64,000 nucleotides of DNA from Erodium maritimum (GCA_963921825.1 OY997593.1:59752039-59816038), one strand, 5' to 3'. Positions 23,251 through 35,520 are shown, counted from the first letter of the stretch. Translations and numbers: made by a program. Notes: a model not told the origin generated them from the sequence alone.

Positions 23251-23975
23251 GAAAGCAATTACCTATTGAGTACCCCTTCGCGTCCCTCAACCAAATATAA
23301 GAATCCTCAACACCAGGACGTAACTCCATCGAACACTTTCTGCATAGTAGTTGATAATGAGCTACTACTCGTGCATGGTCCTTGTATATGAATTCTTATT
23401 TCTCCTTTGCTTTCCGGTGATTAGAGGAAGATAATCCATTACATACTCGAGATTGTAGCGCTTGAAAACAGCTGGTCTCGAAGCGCATTGTGGATTATTA
23501 ATCCATCAACGAGTTTTTGTTAGAATATGATGAATCTTCTAAACAAATGTTTGGTAAAATTTTGATCTCGAGTCGGGAAAGTAAAATGATGATGAGAAGG
23601 GATGGAATTGAAGGGAGAGATATGTGTGTGGATTGTGGAGCTTACGAGGATTTAAGAAAGTTTTGGTTTAAGAAACATCGGTATACCATGCCATCCGTGC
23701 TTTCTTCTCCAATTCCACCTCGAGCATTCATTAAATGTGTCACATATTGAACAATAAAACCGTCAACATTGGGAAAACGATCGAGAGAATTTATCATCAA
23801 ACTCGATTTTTTAATACTTATTAAACCTCCCATGTTAGTATCTGGACACAATCAACGACTACATATCTAGAACCGTTCATACTTGTGTAGGTGATGGGAA
23901 CACCCTTATTTTACACACTTATCATTCTGTTGACTTATTACTACAATCACAACGATGTACTTGAGTCACTTTTAT
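23251..23975. other. 3' flank of the CYP87 gene
   Basis: Nothing else is recognised. This interval should hold the 3' untranslated region and polyadenylation signals of the CYP87 gene, which reads leftwards into it. Confidence 0.4.
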
Positions 23976-26900
23976 TCATGTGGTATGAGTTTCTCCTCGG
24001 TCGATGGATTTGTTGTTGTTCTTTTCCTTGATTTTGATATGAAATCCACCGAGAAAACTCAAACCAAGCCTTCGGACTATGTTTCCCTCCTTCACTATGG
24101 TCCATCTGGCATAAAAGTATAAAAATAATAAAATATTAAAACATTCATTGTTGTTATTTCAGTTTGTAATATAGGTACATGTATTTTACAAATGATAATA
24201 CTACAATTCAAAGTGTATGTATGAAAAAAAAACATGTACAAACAGAGTATTGATTTTAAAGATCATAATATAGATAACCTGTATTTGGTGAGGAGATGAT
24301 GGAGAAAAATGGCCATTTGCAATTTGGCGAAGTCAACTCCGACGCAGAGTCTCAAACCTCCACCAAAAGCCATGAAGGTCTTGGACCCATCATGCAATTC
24401 TTTTCCCTAGTTTTCATGTAGCTGTTACAATCTCACTACTGGGTAAATGCTTTAACATCTTCACTTATCATTTAAAGTTGGTTAATTATACCTAATTACA
24501 ATTGTTCTTTCGCTTATTTGTATCTAACTATAAAGTTCAATCGACGATGTTCCTTAATTTCCCAAAACTCATCCGGACGGTACAGAATTTTTACGTCACT
24601 ATCCTTCCCTCAGTCGAACTTAGGTGTAGCTAGATAAAAAATGGATATAATTAAATATAGTTAAATGTAATTAACCCTTTAAGTTTTAAGTGGGTTGGAC
24701 TATAAAGATGCACAAATAATTACCTGCCATCTCCAAGGGTTAAAAGAAAGAGGGTCGTCATACTTGTTCGGATCCAAATGAAGAACCGATGGCACAACCA
24801 TTACCATCCAACCCGCTGGAATTGTGTATCCTGAACTTTTTTGTATTTACATACACAAATAATATTGGTTATAATTAATAAGGGATGGCAAATCTTGGTA
24901 GAAAAAAAAACGTGTTTTTATTTTTTCTTATTTTCTATTATATGCAGACTATTTAAGTAATATAACATTTGAACTTGCCTTTCGTTAGAACATCTTCAGT
25001 AGCTTTTCTGAATATCCCAGGTACAATGTTAGCTAATCTAACAGTTTCGTTGACAACCTGCAATAATGCGACTAAACATATTTAACAATCCGTAGAGTAA
25101 TTTTACCGAATGAATGTAAAAATGTTAGTTAAATTCAAATAGTCCATACCATATGCGTAAAGTTCATAGATTTGTACTCTTGCCATGTAAGTTCAAAATC
25201 TTTCGGGTCTCGATTTCTTAGAATCGCTTCATGCTCTTTCTGAATCGAAAATTAAAAAAAAAAACTTGGACTATAAATACTATTTAACCTCGTTTGTCAA
25301 TATTTTCCTCAAAGAACACAAAACTCCTAAAATACATTATATATTTGAGAAGGACACAAACCGTTAGTTCAGATATTACTTTGGGATGATCAGAAATAAA
25401 CTTTACTGCCAATGTAATGGCTGAAGAAGTAGTTTCATAGGCAGCAAAGAGAAGCAGAAATAATAAGTCTATGGCGATTGCTTCTTTTAAAATGGTTTCT
25501 TCCTTCTCAACTTCATCGAGCAAATGATCCAAAAAGTCGTCGCCATGAGTCTTAGATCTCTTCCTCTCTTGGTAGATATTATTAATCACTTTCACTATAT
25601 TTTGACGTCCCTGAATCAAATTTAGATTCCAACATCTTCAAACAAATGTATGTATATGAAACAAGTTTGTTTAATTTAGTGCTAGACAGAGAAATAGAAA
25701 TGTTACTTGTAGGCATGCATGGAATGCAGTCCCACGTATGTTCAAAGGGAAGGAGATGAGACCATCCACTAAAGCATTGTAATTATCTTTTAGCTTCTTC
25801 ACTTCGTTTGGTCCTTCATAACTAATCAACTTCTTTGCAAAATATCCCAATATCATCTGTTGAAACAAGAAAAAGACATAAATAGATAAAAAAATCTTGT
25901 TTCTTTGACAAGATTAAGATTATTGTCATGAGTAAAACTCACATTTGAAGATTCTTCTTTGACATCGATAGCACCCTTGCTTGACCAAGTTTGAAAAGAC
26001 ATGTAAGTTGTCAAGTTTATTTCAGGCAAGAGTTTGGCCTTGAGATTTTCAGGACTAACAAGACGGAGAATGAAATTCCTAAGATACTTATGAACCATTT
26101 CAGGTTGGGCAAGCACACTTTGTTCTCCCATAATCTTTTTGACGGTTTCGGGATATGCCATGATAAAAGACTTTCCTTCCTGCTGGAAGATGGAATAATT
26201 GATCTCGTCATCAGTCGATACTATCACTTTTTGCCCGACAATACTTGTTCGAAACACTGATCCATACCTAACATATTGTCCAAATTCAGCTTCGAAATAA
26301 CATAAGTATGCACTCATCATAAATTAGTAGGTACTAAAAAATTAAATAATCATGTCTTATGTAATAACCACTTCTGGTCAACGTCAGTCAAACCTGCGAA
26401 AAACAGGAAAATTTAAAAATTTTAAGACAGACACTTAACTTAACTTAAATGGACCCCGAGGGTCATGCCGGACTTAAGTTGACCCCGTTATCGACTAAAA
26501 TGAGTTACGGGGGACTCAGGGCAACTTCCTGGTCATTTTGGGAAAGATTGATTTTTCGCTGGAAAAGTCACCCAAGCGACGTTTTGGTCCATTCGAGGAC
26601 CGTTTTGGACCCGAAAAGCTTAGCCGTCGTCGTAGCGGTCTTAGTTGGGCCGTTTCCTTGAAGCCCGTCCAGTTTAAAATATTTTTGGGAAAAGTGCCCG
26701 TTCGGGGCCCGAAACGTCCGTTTTTCGCGAATCTGATTGGAAAATATCAACTAGATATTTTCCAAAAGGTATGGGACCCACCTTGACACTTGTCAAGTAT
26801 ATGGTGGTGTAATTTTTGGAGGGAAAATGGGTGGATGTGGTGAGTTGGCCGAGTATAGGGTAAAAGGGAAAGGAATTGGAGTTAGTTGTTATTTGTTTTA

Positions 26901-29530
26901 AAAATTAGAAAGAGGAAGAGAGGTTTTAGAGAGAGAAGGAGAAGGAGAAGAAGAGAGAAGAAGGAAGGTTGGGCTAGGGTTGGTGATCGAGCCCTTGGAT
27001 CGAGTCAAAGCAAAGAGCAATCCCGTTCCCCTCATTCTCCTCTACGGTAATACCCGAACCGATTCTCGTTTCGATTATTTTCAAGAGCTAGGGTTTGGTT
27101 ATAAAATTTGGTTTAGGGTTGTGTAGAGACTAGAGAGGTGTTGGAGACGTTTTAGAGGTGTTTGGGAGAGAAATTTCACGTTTTCCGGTGACCGGAGGCT
27201 CGGGAGGAGCTCCGGCCACCGTGGGTGGTGGCCGGCCGGCCATGTGGTGGCTGGCCGGAGGTGGCAGCAGCCACCACTTGGTGGCCGAGCCCCTCCCTCA
27301 AACCCTAGGGTCTCGGCCAAGCCTCTTGGGTGGGGCCCACGTGCTCGGTTGCTCGGGTTTTAATGTTCGGGTGGTTTAAAACGTCCCCCGGACCACTTTA
27401 TCCTTAATCGAATCGAAATTTGGAATTAAATTGGAGAAGTTGTAATTAACGGGTTTTGGGAAACTTTAAACGTTAATTAATTGACTCAGAAGTCGGAATT
27501 CAATTCCGTCAAGTGCGTTGGGTTCCTTGAAATATTCTAAGACCGTAGAAACGAAAACGGGGACTTTTGGAGCCCCGGAAGGCAATTAACCAAAACCGGG
27601 CAGATTCGCCATGTCGGGCGAATCTGGCCCTTACGGGTCCTTTATCGGCAATATCGAGTATTTGGGAAGTTTGGGAGTGATCGGCATTGCCGGGGTTACG
27701 TTTGGGCGTTAAGTTTATTAATTTTCGGTTTACTCGTACTAGTTTAAAAGTACTTTAAATTTGTGTTCTTTTAGATCGTGCTACGGACCGAGGCAAGGGG
27801 AAGCTCGGCGAGTGACTGAGTGTGCTTCGGGTGTTGTTGGAGCGCTTTTGGGATTGTATACGAGGTAGGGAAAAGTAGCCGGATCTCGGCCCTGATTAGG
27901 GAAAGTTAATGGTAGAATTGCATGTGACACCGGGGTGTCGTGGGTTGAGTAGATTTATTTAATTATTAGAAAAGCATGATACGGGATTGTAGCGTTTAAG
28001 AGAAAGGCATGTGACACTTAGTAGTGTCGTAGGAACAGAGAACTTAGCGATAATTGAATTACTGGAGGCATATGACCATGCCCGGAGGTTGTTTGTGAAA
28101 CTAGCGATTTTAGGACTGTTGGAGGCATCGAGTATGCCGGAGGTTGTCGTGCGCTTTATTTAATTGTTGAGTTTGGGTGGCCTTGAGAGCCCGTATTTAA
28201 TTGTTGAGTTTGGGTGGCCTTGAGAGCCCGTATTTAATTGTTGAGTCGGGGTGGCCATGAGAGCCGTGTATTTAATTTGGTGTCTTGAGTGGCAGCGAGT
28301 GCCCGTGGGGTTGTTGAACCCGAGTCTTGACTGTTGAGGTGTCTTGAGTGGCCTTGAGTGCCTGTGTGATTGAACTTGCCTGTGATTGTGATTGTGGTTA
28401 CCTGGGGTGGTGAGTTCTAAAGGTCGACAGCCTGATCCGACTTAGTGTCGATGAATTGCGAGTTCTAAAGGTCGACAGCCTGATCCGACTTAGTGTCGAT
28501 GAATTGCGAGTTCTAAAGGTCGACAGCCTGATCCGACTTAGTGTCGATGAATTGCGAGTTTTAAAGGTCGACAGCCTGATCCGACTTAGTGTCGAGGAAT
28601 TGCGAGTTTTAAAGGTCGACAGCCTGATCCGACTTAGTGTCGAGGAATTGCGAGTTTGAAAGGTCGACAGCCTGATCCGACTTCGTGTCGAGGAATTGCG
28701 ATAGGTCGAACCCTGACCTGATTGAGATTGGTTACTGAGCAGCTGGTGTGCGATCCTTTGTGATCTTGTTTGGTGTTGTGTCGTTTCGTTCGAGTCCTTG
28801 AGGAGGTCGTCGATGGGTGTATTGGGTCTACACTGTTTTTATCGAGTGTCGAGTCTGTTGAGGAAGGTGACGGGTTGTGGGTCAGTTGAGTACTTGAGTT
28901 GGGGACTGTAGTCCCGGTGTTGGGTTTGGTTTTAGTGTTACTGGCTTTTTCTGCTAATTATGCCATAGTCAGTCTGTTATCCGTGGAGGTGAGCGAACGC
29001 TCACCCCTAGCTGCTTTTCCTACAGGTACTGATCACCGGACGGACTAGGTTAGCTCTTGAAGTTCATGGAGCTTGGAGCGGAGTCTGGTCTTTACTTTTG
29101 TTGAGTCTAGTGACGGATGTTGTACCTTGTCCACTTGTTGGGACGTTTTTGTATTGTAAATGCTATTATTTTGAGAAGTAAATGGAAATGTCAAAGCTTT
29201 TATTGAAAACAGGTTTCAAGTTTTCATGTTTTTAAAAGTTCGCGTCCCGAGTTCGGTTCGCTGAAATCGGGGCGTGACATCTTAAATATCAACATACCCA
29301 TACATTAAAAACTAAAATGTTTTGTACCTAGCAACCCTGTCTCGAATGAAGGGTGGGATGCCATCTAGAGAATGAGGAGTGAAGAACTGAATGGTCTCTC
29401 CTATAATCGGAAACCCCATAGAACCGGGAGGAAGCTTTCCTTTGCATTTAGGGTTCATCCATTTGTAAACCAAATGAGTAATCCCAGCAACAACTATGGC
29501 TACAAAACATGCAACAAGTTGAAGTAACAT
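23976..29530 (-). CDS. CYP87: Cytochrome P450, CYP87 family (intact, 9 exons, 486 aa)
   Basis: Exons on the minus strand: 29328-29530, 25943-26267, 25707-25856, 25362-25610, 25150-25239, 24979-25057, 24724-24830, 24279-24406, 23976-24105. They sum to 1461 nt, and every junction is in phase with no internal stop. Visible parts are an N-terminal membrane anchor (LLQLVACFVAIVVAG, residues 2-16), a proline hinge (LPPGSMG), the I-helix oxygen-activation motif AAYETT (282-287), ExxR (E343-R346), FNPWRW (395-400), and the heme loop FGGGLRLCVG with the ligand Cys422. The C-terminus resembles CYP87A (KIKEK). All splice sites are GT-AG except intron 6, which is GC-AG. Intron 1 is 3060 bp because of a solo LTR; without it, it would be 135 bp. 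Known CYP87 enzymes oxidise sterols and triterpenoids on the endoplasmic reticulum; the substrate here is unknown. Confidence 0.93.
26355..26359. repeat. Left target-site duplication of the solo LTR
   Basis: TCTTA here is repeated exactly at 29280-29284, on either side of the solo LTR. Confidence 0.9.
26360..29279 (+). mobile_element. Solo Ty3 LTR inside CYP87 intron 1 (2920 bp)
   Basis: The LTR begins TGTAATAACC and ends GGGGCGTGACA, the same terminal wording as the other Ty3 LTRs in the window. It is flanked by a perfect 5-bp duplication (TCTTA). No primer site, polypurine tract or internal region accompanies it, so it is a solo LTR left by recombination between the two LTRs of a former complete element. 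It lies antisense to the P450 gene. Its 3' half (about 27780-29279) resembles 61310-62874. The two copies share a recent family but differ in their 5' halves. Confidence 0.92.
28410..28697. repeat. 48-bp tandem array in the solo LTR
   Basis: About six copies of a 48-bp unit containing GGTCGACAGCCTGATCCGAC follow one another, the last ones diverged. Because 48 is a multiple of three, an open frame runs through with a 16-residue period; this is a by-product, not a gene. The related LTR at 59576-62874 has only one or two copies (near 62200), so the array expanded in this lineage. Confidence 0.9.
29280..29284. repeat. Right target-site duplication of the solo LTR
   Basis: TCTTA matches 26355-26359 exactly. 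Confidence 0.9.
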
Positions 29531-29597
29531 CCTAATAACTATTTTGCCTTGGACTGACTTTTGAATCTTGTGACAATGCAATATACTCTGCTAGCCG

Positions 29598-29605
29598 TTT
29601 ATATA
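29598..29605 (-). promoter_or_regulatory. TATA box of the CYP87 gene
   Basis: The minus strand reads TATATAAA about 67 bp before the ATG at 29530. That leaves room for a transcription start near 29570 and a leader of about 40 nt. It is the best TATA match directly upstream of the gene. Confidence 0.6.
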
Positions 29606-30515
29606 CTAGCAAATCTTGGAATGATTCCTTATTACAACTCGAAACAATCGTTGTCAAACTGGTAATATGTGGGTCGAGTATTAAAATATGAATTTTTAGT
29701 TTGTAATAAGTCGTACTTTGTAATAAATTGTTTCAATAAATATTTCATTTCGTTCTCGGTTATGTCTGCGATAATATTTTTCAAACTAATCTTAATTTTT
29801 AGGCCGGCTACTAATATGCAAGTGGCTGCAACACAACTTGAAATGGACAAACGATTTCAATTAATGTTATTAAGATTTGACATTTCGAGAAATAAACCAT
29901 GGATTTCAAATAGACTAAGAATATAAATGTTCTAAGCTAACATGAATAATAGCGCAGCATCTTGGTTCTTATTGATTAATGTTTTTGGATTGTTTTTCAA
30001 CACCTAGAAATCACTTTCATCACATTAAATCTATGAGTGAAACCTTTTCTTGTGTAGACCTTATATAGATTTAATAAAGAAATGCTTTATAAGGATGTGG
30101 AAATACATGAATGCTGAGACGTGCATGACTTGACGTTAGACATAGAAATGGTTTCGCGACGATAGCTGGCCAAAGATCTTGAGCTCAATCATAATTACCA
30201 ATCACCCGGTGAACTTTGCTCAAACCACAAAGAGTAATCTTGAGAGAAATTAGCAATCCCTACTTTGATCATAAACTTACGGTTGTGATCAACAGTGTAT
30301 CATTTTTTTCACCAATCAGTAACATTTTGTTATATTGTTACGAAAAGATGATGAAAGTTAGTGAACAATTGATCACCGTTCATGTGATCTAACATTTTCA
30401 AAATAATAGAACTAACTCTTATTAAATAGTTAGAGGAAAAATAAAAACTGATTTTCAAATGGTTAACACAGATGAGCTTTGATCAGCTTGATTTGCGTGT
30501 GATTTCCATTCTTCT
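29606..30515. other. Upstream region of the CYP87 gene
   Basis: No coding sequence is seen. It contains the first copy (29979-30095) of a diverged direct repeat whose second copy lies at about 33752-33865, beyond the LINE. Promoter elements other than the TATA box cannot be assigned by eye. Confidence 0.4.
29979..30095. repeat. Diverged direct repeat, first copy
   Basis: GGATTGTTTTTCAACACC is followed by AGAAATCACTTTC and, after about 45 bases, TTTATATAGAT. The same order occurs at 33755-33865. Similarity is clear in the first 40 bp and patchy afterwards. Confidence 0.6.
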
Positions 30516-33500
30516 TTTTTTTTATCAGCAATTTTTTGAATTTTATAAACACCATCTTCGAAATTGAAGATTGGGCCAAGGACACGCCCTCCACAAGGTG
30601 TTACAAACTATGGACGATTTCTTATCCATCCCAACAAACAAAACCTACAAACCTACCCAAATTACTTGCCCCGCAAGAAATGAGACCAACTGAAGTTACC
30701 TAACACAATACTACCCTTACAAACAATACTACTGACCAGAAAATGTCAAGTGAAAGACCAAATCAGCAACCAAATATTTCCACCATAATACCCCAAAACC
30801 CTCTATGAAAAAAGAGACCAAAACCAGTTGAAACAAGTATAATTCAAACCCAGTTCAGGCCATTTTCAACCAAAACCAGATCTGCAGATGAAGAAAGATC
30901 TATGTTGCAGACAAATAATGCCAAAGCTCCAATCTGAACTGAGAATCTAGGCACCAAAACGCAATGCATCAAATTCCAAACAACTTCTCTAAGATTCAGT
31001 CACCAATAGGAGGAAACTTGTTCCAAACAAACAAAGAAAAAAACCCTCAAACCTAAAATAATACTACCCTCTCACAGTACTAATCCAAGAAGTCCCACAC
31101 ACATGGAACAAAGACCCCATCCCCAAGTCACACCTCACCAGACTCACAAGATGAACCCTCACCACCCACCCTCCTACCCAATCCCACAAACCCCAACTCC
31201 AAATGGAACCAGAAGAGTCATTTTTATGCAGCAAAACACTGAGCCTAAAAAAGCTCAAACCTTGAGAGAAGAACAAGACCATGGTTCACTGACCCAGGAG
31301 AGGAAAGAAAAGGAATGACCATCCTTGAATTTTGCCCATAGTAATTGGTAGGAGTCATTTTGAACTTGTCAAAAAATGGCATTGGCTGATTGTGGCCTAT
31401 TATGGAAGCAGAAGTGATTTCTGTTAATCCACAGCCTCCAAATGATCAATGAAGAAAGCATAGCCCAATGTTTCCTTGCCTTCCTAGGACCCAACTGATC
31501 CCATGCTAAAAACCAGCTCATAATGGTTCCAGATAAAGCAGTATTGACTCCCCACCAATGTAAACACAAATACCACACCTCAGATGATAATCTACAGCCT
31601 AAAACAGGTGATCCTGCTCCTCAGGTTCCTCATTACACATAGCACACCAAATGCCTCCATTGTACAGCCCTCTAGCAAGCAAAAAACATTTAGTGGGAAC
31701 ACCTTGCATACATAATAACCAGGCAAATGCTGCCACTTTTGGAGGCAGGATAGGAGCCCAAAGTAAAGCAGGCCAATCAAGAGTGTTGTCCCAAGCTACA
31801 TCTAACAGCTCATACATTTTGTGAACAGAGAACCCTTTTTGATCTGGCACCCAGCTTGCCAAGTCACAACCCCCAGACAAAGTAATGGGATTAATAGCAT
31901 CACATAGCAGATGAAACTGATCACATTCCCAACCCCTCAAATCTCTTCTAAAAATTAGAATCCAATCACCATTGATCCAAAAAGTAGACACCAAACATGA
32001 TTTCTAAGTGCTCAAATGATAAAGCCTACTGAATTGGTATTTCAGTGGATAGGTAAATAACCATTTGTCCTCCCAGAAAAGCACTCTATCCCCAGAATTT
32101 ATCTTCCAATGAATCCCAACAGCCCCTACATCATTAAAGAATTTAGGACAGACCAAGAGATATTCAATATGATTGATGAAACTTTGGCCATTCAGCAACA
32201 AGAAGTTTGATAGGTTCCAAGCATTGTAATCCCAGCCAAATTTAGCACAAAGTAGTTGTTTCCACAGAGAGTCATTCTCAAGAGCAAATCTCCACCACTA
32301 TCTTGCTAAGAGAGCCTTGTTCATAATATGTAAGTTCTTGATTCCCAAACCCCCAGCTGATCTAGGCCTACAGATTTGATTCCAATTGATCTTATGCAGA
32401 ACCCTTTTATTGATAGTGTCATTCCAAAGGAATCTCCTCTGCCAATTCTCCATTTCCTTAATGACTCCTTTTGGTGCCTTATAAAGTGACATATAATACA
32501 AAGGCAGAGAGCTCAAAGATGATTTAATCAATGTTATTCTACCACCAAAAGACCTAGCTTTAGCTTCCCACAAACTCAGCTTCTTTTTGAATTTATTGAT
32601 GACTGGAATCCAAGTCTTTTTCCTCCTTGGATTGGAATCCAATTGAAAGCCCAGATATTCAAAAGGAAGAGTCATAGAAGAGCAGCCCAAAATCTGAGTG
32701 ATCTGAAGAACTGTTACAGTTGCAGGATTTAACACAAGCACCTTAGACTTGGAGAAATTGATTTTCAAACCAGTTGCTTTTTGTAGGCAATTAAGAGTGT
32801 GCTTGAGGTTGATTGCTTGTTGGATGCATGCCTCAATAAAAATAAGTGTATCATCTGCAAATTGGATATGTGAGATCTCTGGAACCTGATTGTTACATTT
32901 GACTCCTGCAAACAAATTGTTCTGAATACCCTTAACCATCAACTGATGAAAACTTTCAGCTAGTAATGCAAATAAAAGAGGAGACAAATAGCATCCATGT
33001 CTAAGCCCTCTCAAGAGTGGGAAATCTTCAGTTGGAGACCCATTTATTAGAACAGAAGACTAGGCTCTCATACACAAAAACATCCAAGATATCCAGAGCT
33101 GTCCAAAACCCATAGACATTAAAATATTCAGAAGAGCCTCCCAATTGATATGATCATAGGCCTTTTCAAAATCCACTTTGAAAATGATAACCTCTTGAGA
33201 AGATCTTTTAATGGAATGAAGAAGTTCAGAGGCAATGAGGATCCCATCAAGTATTTGTCTCCCAAAAATGAAACCTGTTTGAACATCATTAACCAGGAGA
33301 TTCATCACAGCCTTTAATCTCATAGCCAGCATCTTGGAAATGATTTTATACACACTACTAATGAGGCTTATTGGTCTATATTCCTCAAAAAATGAGGGGA
33401 CTCAGATTTGGGTATCAAAGTGATGAAAGATGAGTTTAAGTCATTGCCAAGATTTCCCCCTATGAAAAAATGATCCATACATGCCATGATCTCTGGCTTT

Positions 33501-33740
33501 GTGAAAGACCAACACTTTTGGTGGAACCTCATTGTATATCCATCTGGACCAGGGGCTTTATTTCCATTGCAAGCTTTTATAGCAGCCCAAACTTCATTCT
33601 CACAGAAAGCTATCTCCAAACCTTGAGCTTGAATTAAAGAGAGAGAGTTGAAAGGTAAAGATGAGATATCAATACACACTAAATTGGTCTCCATGAATCT
33701 CTCTTGGAAATGAGCATTTGCCAAGCTTTTAATCTGAACT
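30516..33740 (-). mobile_element. 5'-truncated L1-type LINE with reverse transcriptase
   Basis: A T-run at 30516-30525 marks the poly(A) 3' end on the minus strand. Reading leftwards from 33724, frames encode the N-terminal reverse transcriptase block (KAPGPDGYTMRFHQKCW), the core (FKVDFEKAYDHINWEAL), the catalytic FADDTLIF, the thumb region (YMSLYKAPKGVIKEMENWQR) and the zf-RVT cysteine segment (31599-31994). Several frameshifts or stops split ORF2 into at least five pieces: 33368-33724, 33060-33353, 32298-33014, 31599-31994 and 31369-31578. The apurinic endonuclease and ORF1 are missing, as expected for 5' truncation. I could not identify a target-site duplication. It is a dead copy. Confidence 0.85.
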
Positions 33741-33751
33741 GGAGAACTAAT

Positions 33752-33865
33752 TTTTCTGGATTGTTTTTCAACACCAAGAAATCACTTTCGCAACATTTTT
33801 TAACAAAACTATTTATTGTGTTGTTAATGGTTTATATAGATCTCATAAAAAATGATTCATATAGA
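33752..33865. repeat. Diverged direct repeat, second copy
   Basis: Matches 29979-30095. The pair brackets the LINE at 30516-33740, but the first copy is more than 500 bp from the LINE tail, so it is not a target-site duplication. Confidence 0.6.
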
Positions 33866-33948
33866 TGAAAGGTGTTAAAAAAATGAAACACATATAAGAT
33901 TATAGGATGATTTTCGGAGATTAATTGAAATTCTATTAACCTATATGT

Positions 33949-34990
33949 TTTTTTTTGAAACGAGGCGAGAGAACAGTTTTATTCATAGTGTCAAAGAGTG
34001 TAATAGATAATAGGCCGAAGGTCCTGAGCTCCGAAATATAATCTAGGACTCCCGTAGGCGTACCTATGCTCTTGAACCCGTAGACATAATTTATTTACAT
34101 CATAGACACTGGGTGGACAGTAACAAAATACTAGAAAAACAAGAGACAAAACATGAAACACATAAAACACAAACCGCCCCTGAGTCAAAATTGGCTTGGG
34201 TACAATACGAACCCGTTGAAATGCCTTATGGAAGGCTGTAAAGGTGACTGTTTGAATACTCGTTGGTAGGTCCTGCTATCCAGAGCATGCCAAGAAACTC
34301 CGCCCGATGGGGACTGGTCAAGGTTGTCTGACCTAGGGATTTGTGGGATAATATACACCATCCTCTCATCCAATACCCTAGGGACCAATTCATGGCTTAT
34401 CGGCGATACTGTTTGACATCCCTTGCCTGGATAGAAAACTCTTCTCACTCATCGTGCTCTTAGAGGATCAGGGGAATTGTGGTATCAAAGAGCTAGAGAG
34501 CCCACTTCAGGCGGCTCCTGCATATGAATCTGGATGACTTTCCCCGGTCATTTACCTTCCAATCCTTCGGTTTCTTCGGGCCTAATCCCACTTACAGTAC
34601 CTAATGCTACTTCTGCTTCCCACTTGGTATTAGATCGCTAGGTGATGTTAGTCTTAGGTCCAACACATGCTCGGATTGGTCATAGGTGGTCGTCAGCACC
34701 CGGGTACGGGTTTAGAGATGGTTTTGGCCGATATCCCCTACCTCCGCCCTCCAAAACTCTTGGGCCTCTTTAGCCAAGTCACCGGTCTTTGTGATTCTTA
34801 CTCCTTTGGCATCTGATCCGGAATATGCCCACTGAAAACTAGAGTTACCTTCTCAGGATACTCCTTAGCCAAATCACAGATATCTGGTACTCGAACAAGA
34901 ACACAAAGTAGAGCCAGGTCCAAGAAGCCTAGTAGGGACCTAGGTGCCCCGGGGATGCTTCTACACGGGGCGTTGTGTCCAATCTCCTAG
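33949..34990 (-). other. Retroposon-like 3' end and unidentified interval
   Basis: A T-run at about 33949-33957, followed by GAAACGAGGCGAGAGAACAG and TTTTATTCATAG, reads on the minus strand as an AATAAAAC-containing tail with poly(A). It resembles the tails of the LINE copies elsewhere in the window. A minus-strand frame of 87 codons follows (34185-34448), but I recognise no family in it, nor in the rest up to 34990. Confidence 0.35.
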
Positions 34991-35520
34991 ATGTAACGCC
35001 CCGACATTATTGTACTTCTCTTGTAGACACTCTTGAGGTGCTTCCCACTCCGTCTATAGTAGATTGTTTGTTTCCAATCCTGCGGGGCTCGAAGGGAGTT
35101 GTCAAGACGGGGCTTCGCCCGCCCCACTCCCGGGAGACAGACCTGCCAATCTCTAATACGGTGGCTAAGCTTCTCACACTGAGTATAAAATCCAGGGAGC
35201 CGCTCGTATGGGAGCCCAATCTGCATAGGCTATATTTTACCCGAGACGATCGGGCAAATTTGGCAGCAGGGCGGCCGATCCACATCCTAGCTGACCCGAA
35301 ACCATAGAATATCGTCCCAAATGTAGTGGCCAGTAGAAACCGGATGGGGTTCTTCGGTGCACTACTACTGGACCAGACTTGGGCAATGGATCTAATCTGT
35401 GACCTAAGAGTTGATATTTGTTGGCCAAGTGTACTAAGCAAACGGATGCATGCGTCGGGTAAGATCTGTGGCCCAAGGTGTGTAGCCCAAGTACTTGACC
35501 AACGGGTATCCGTATCCATT
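34991..35520 (-). mobile_element. Probable Ty3 LTR end
   Basis: TGTAACGCCCCGACATT at 34991 is, on the minus strand, an LTR end of the same type (CGGGGCGTTACA) as those of the other Ty3 elements here. No primer site lies beside it, so it could be a solo LTR or a truncated one. Its other end was not found; the tandem array at 35545-35925 may belong to it. Confidence 0.4.

Noticed and set aside
26538-27379. Possible short genes inside CYP87 intron 1
   Set aside because: All frames are inside the solo LTR and have related sequence in other LTRs.
28456-28659. Open frame with a perfect 16-residue repeat
   Set aside because: It is a by-product of the 48-bp tandem array in the solo LTR.
29531-29581. 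Longer N-terminus for the P450 beginning upstream of 29530
   Set aside because: The upstream codon at 29581 is TTG, not ATG; the ATG at 29530 gives an N-terminus of the usual CYP87 length, starting with the membrane anchor.
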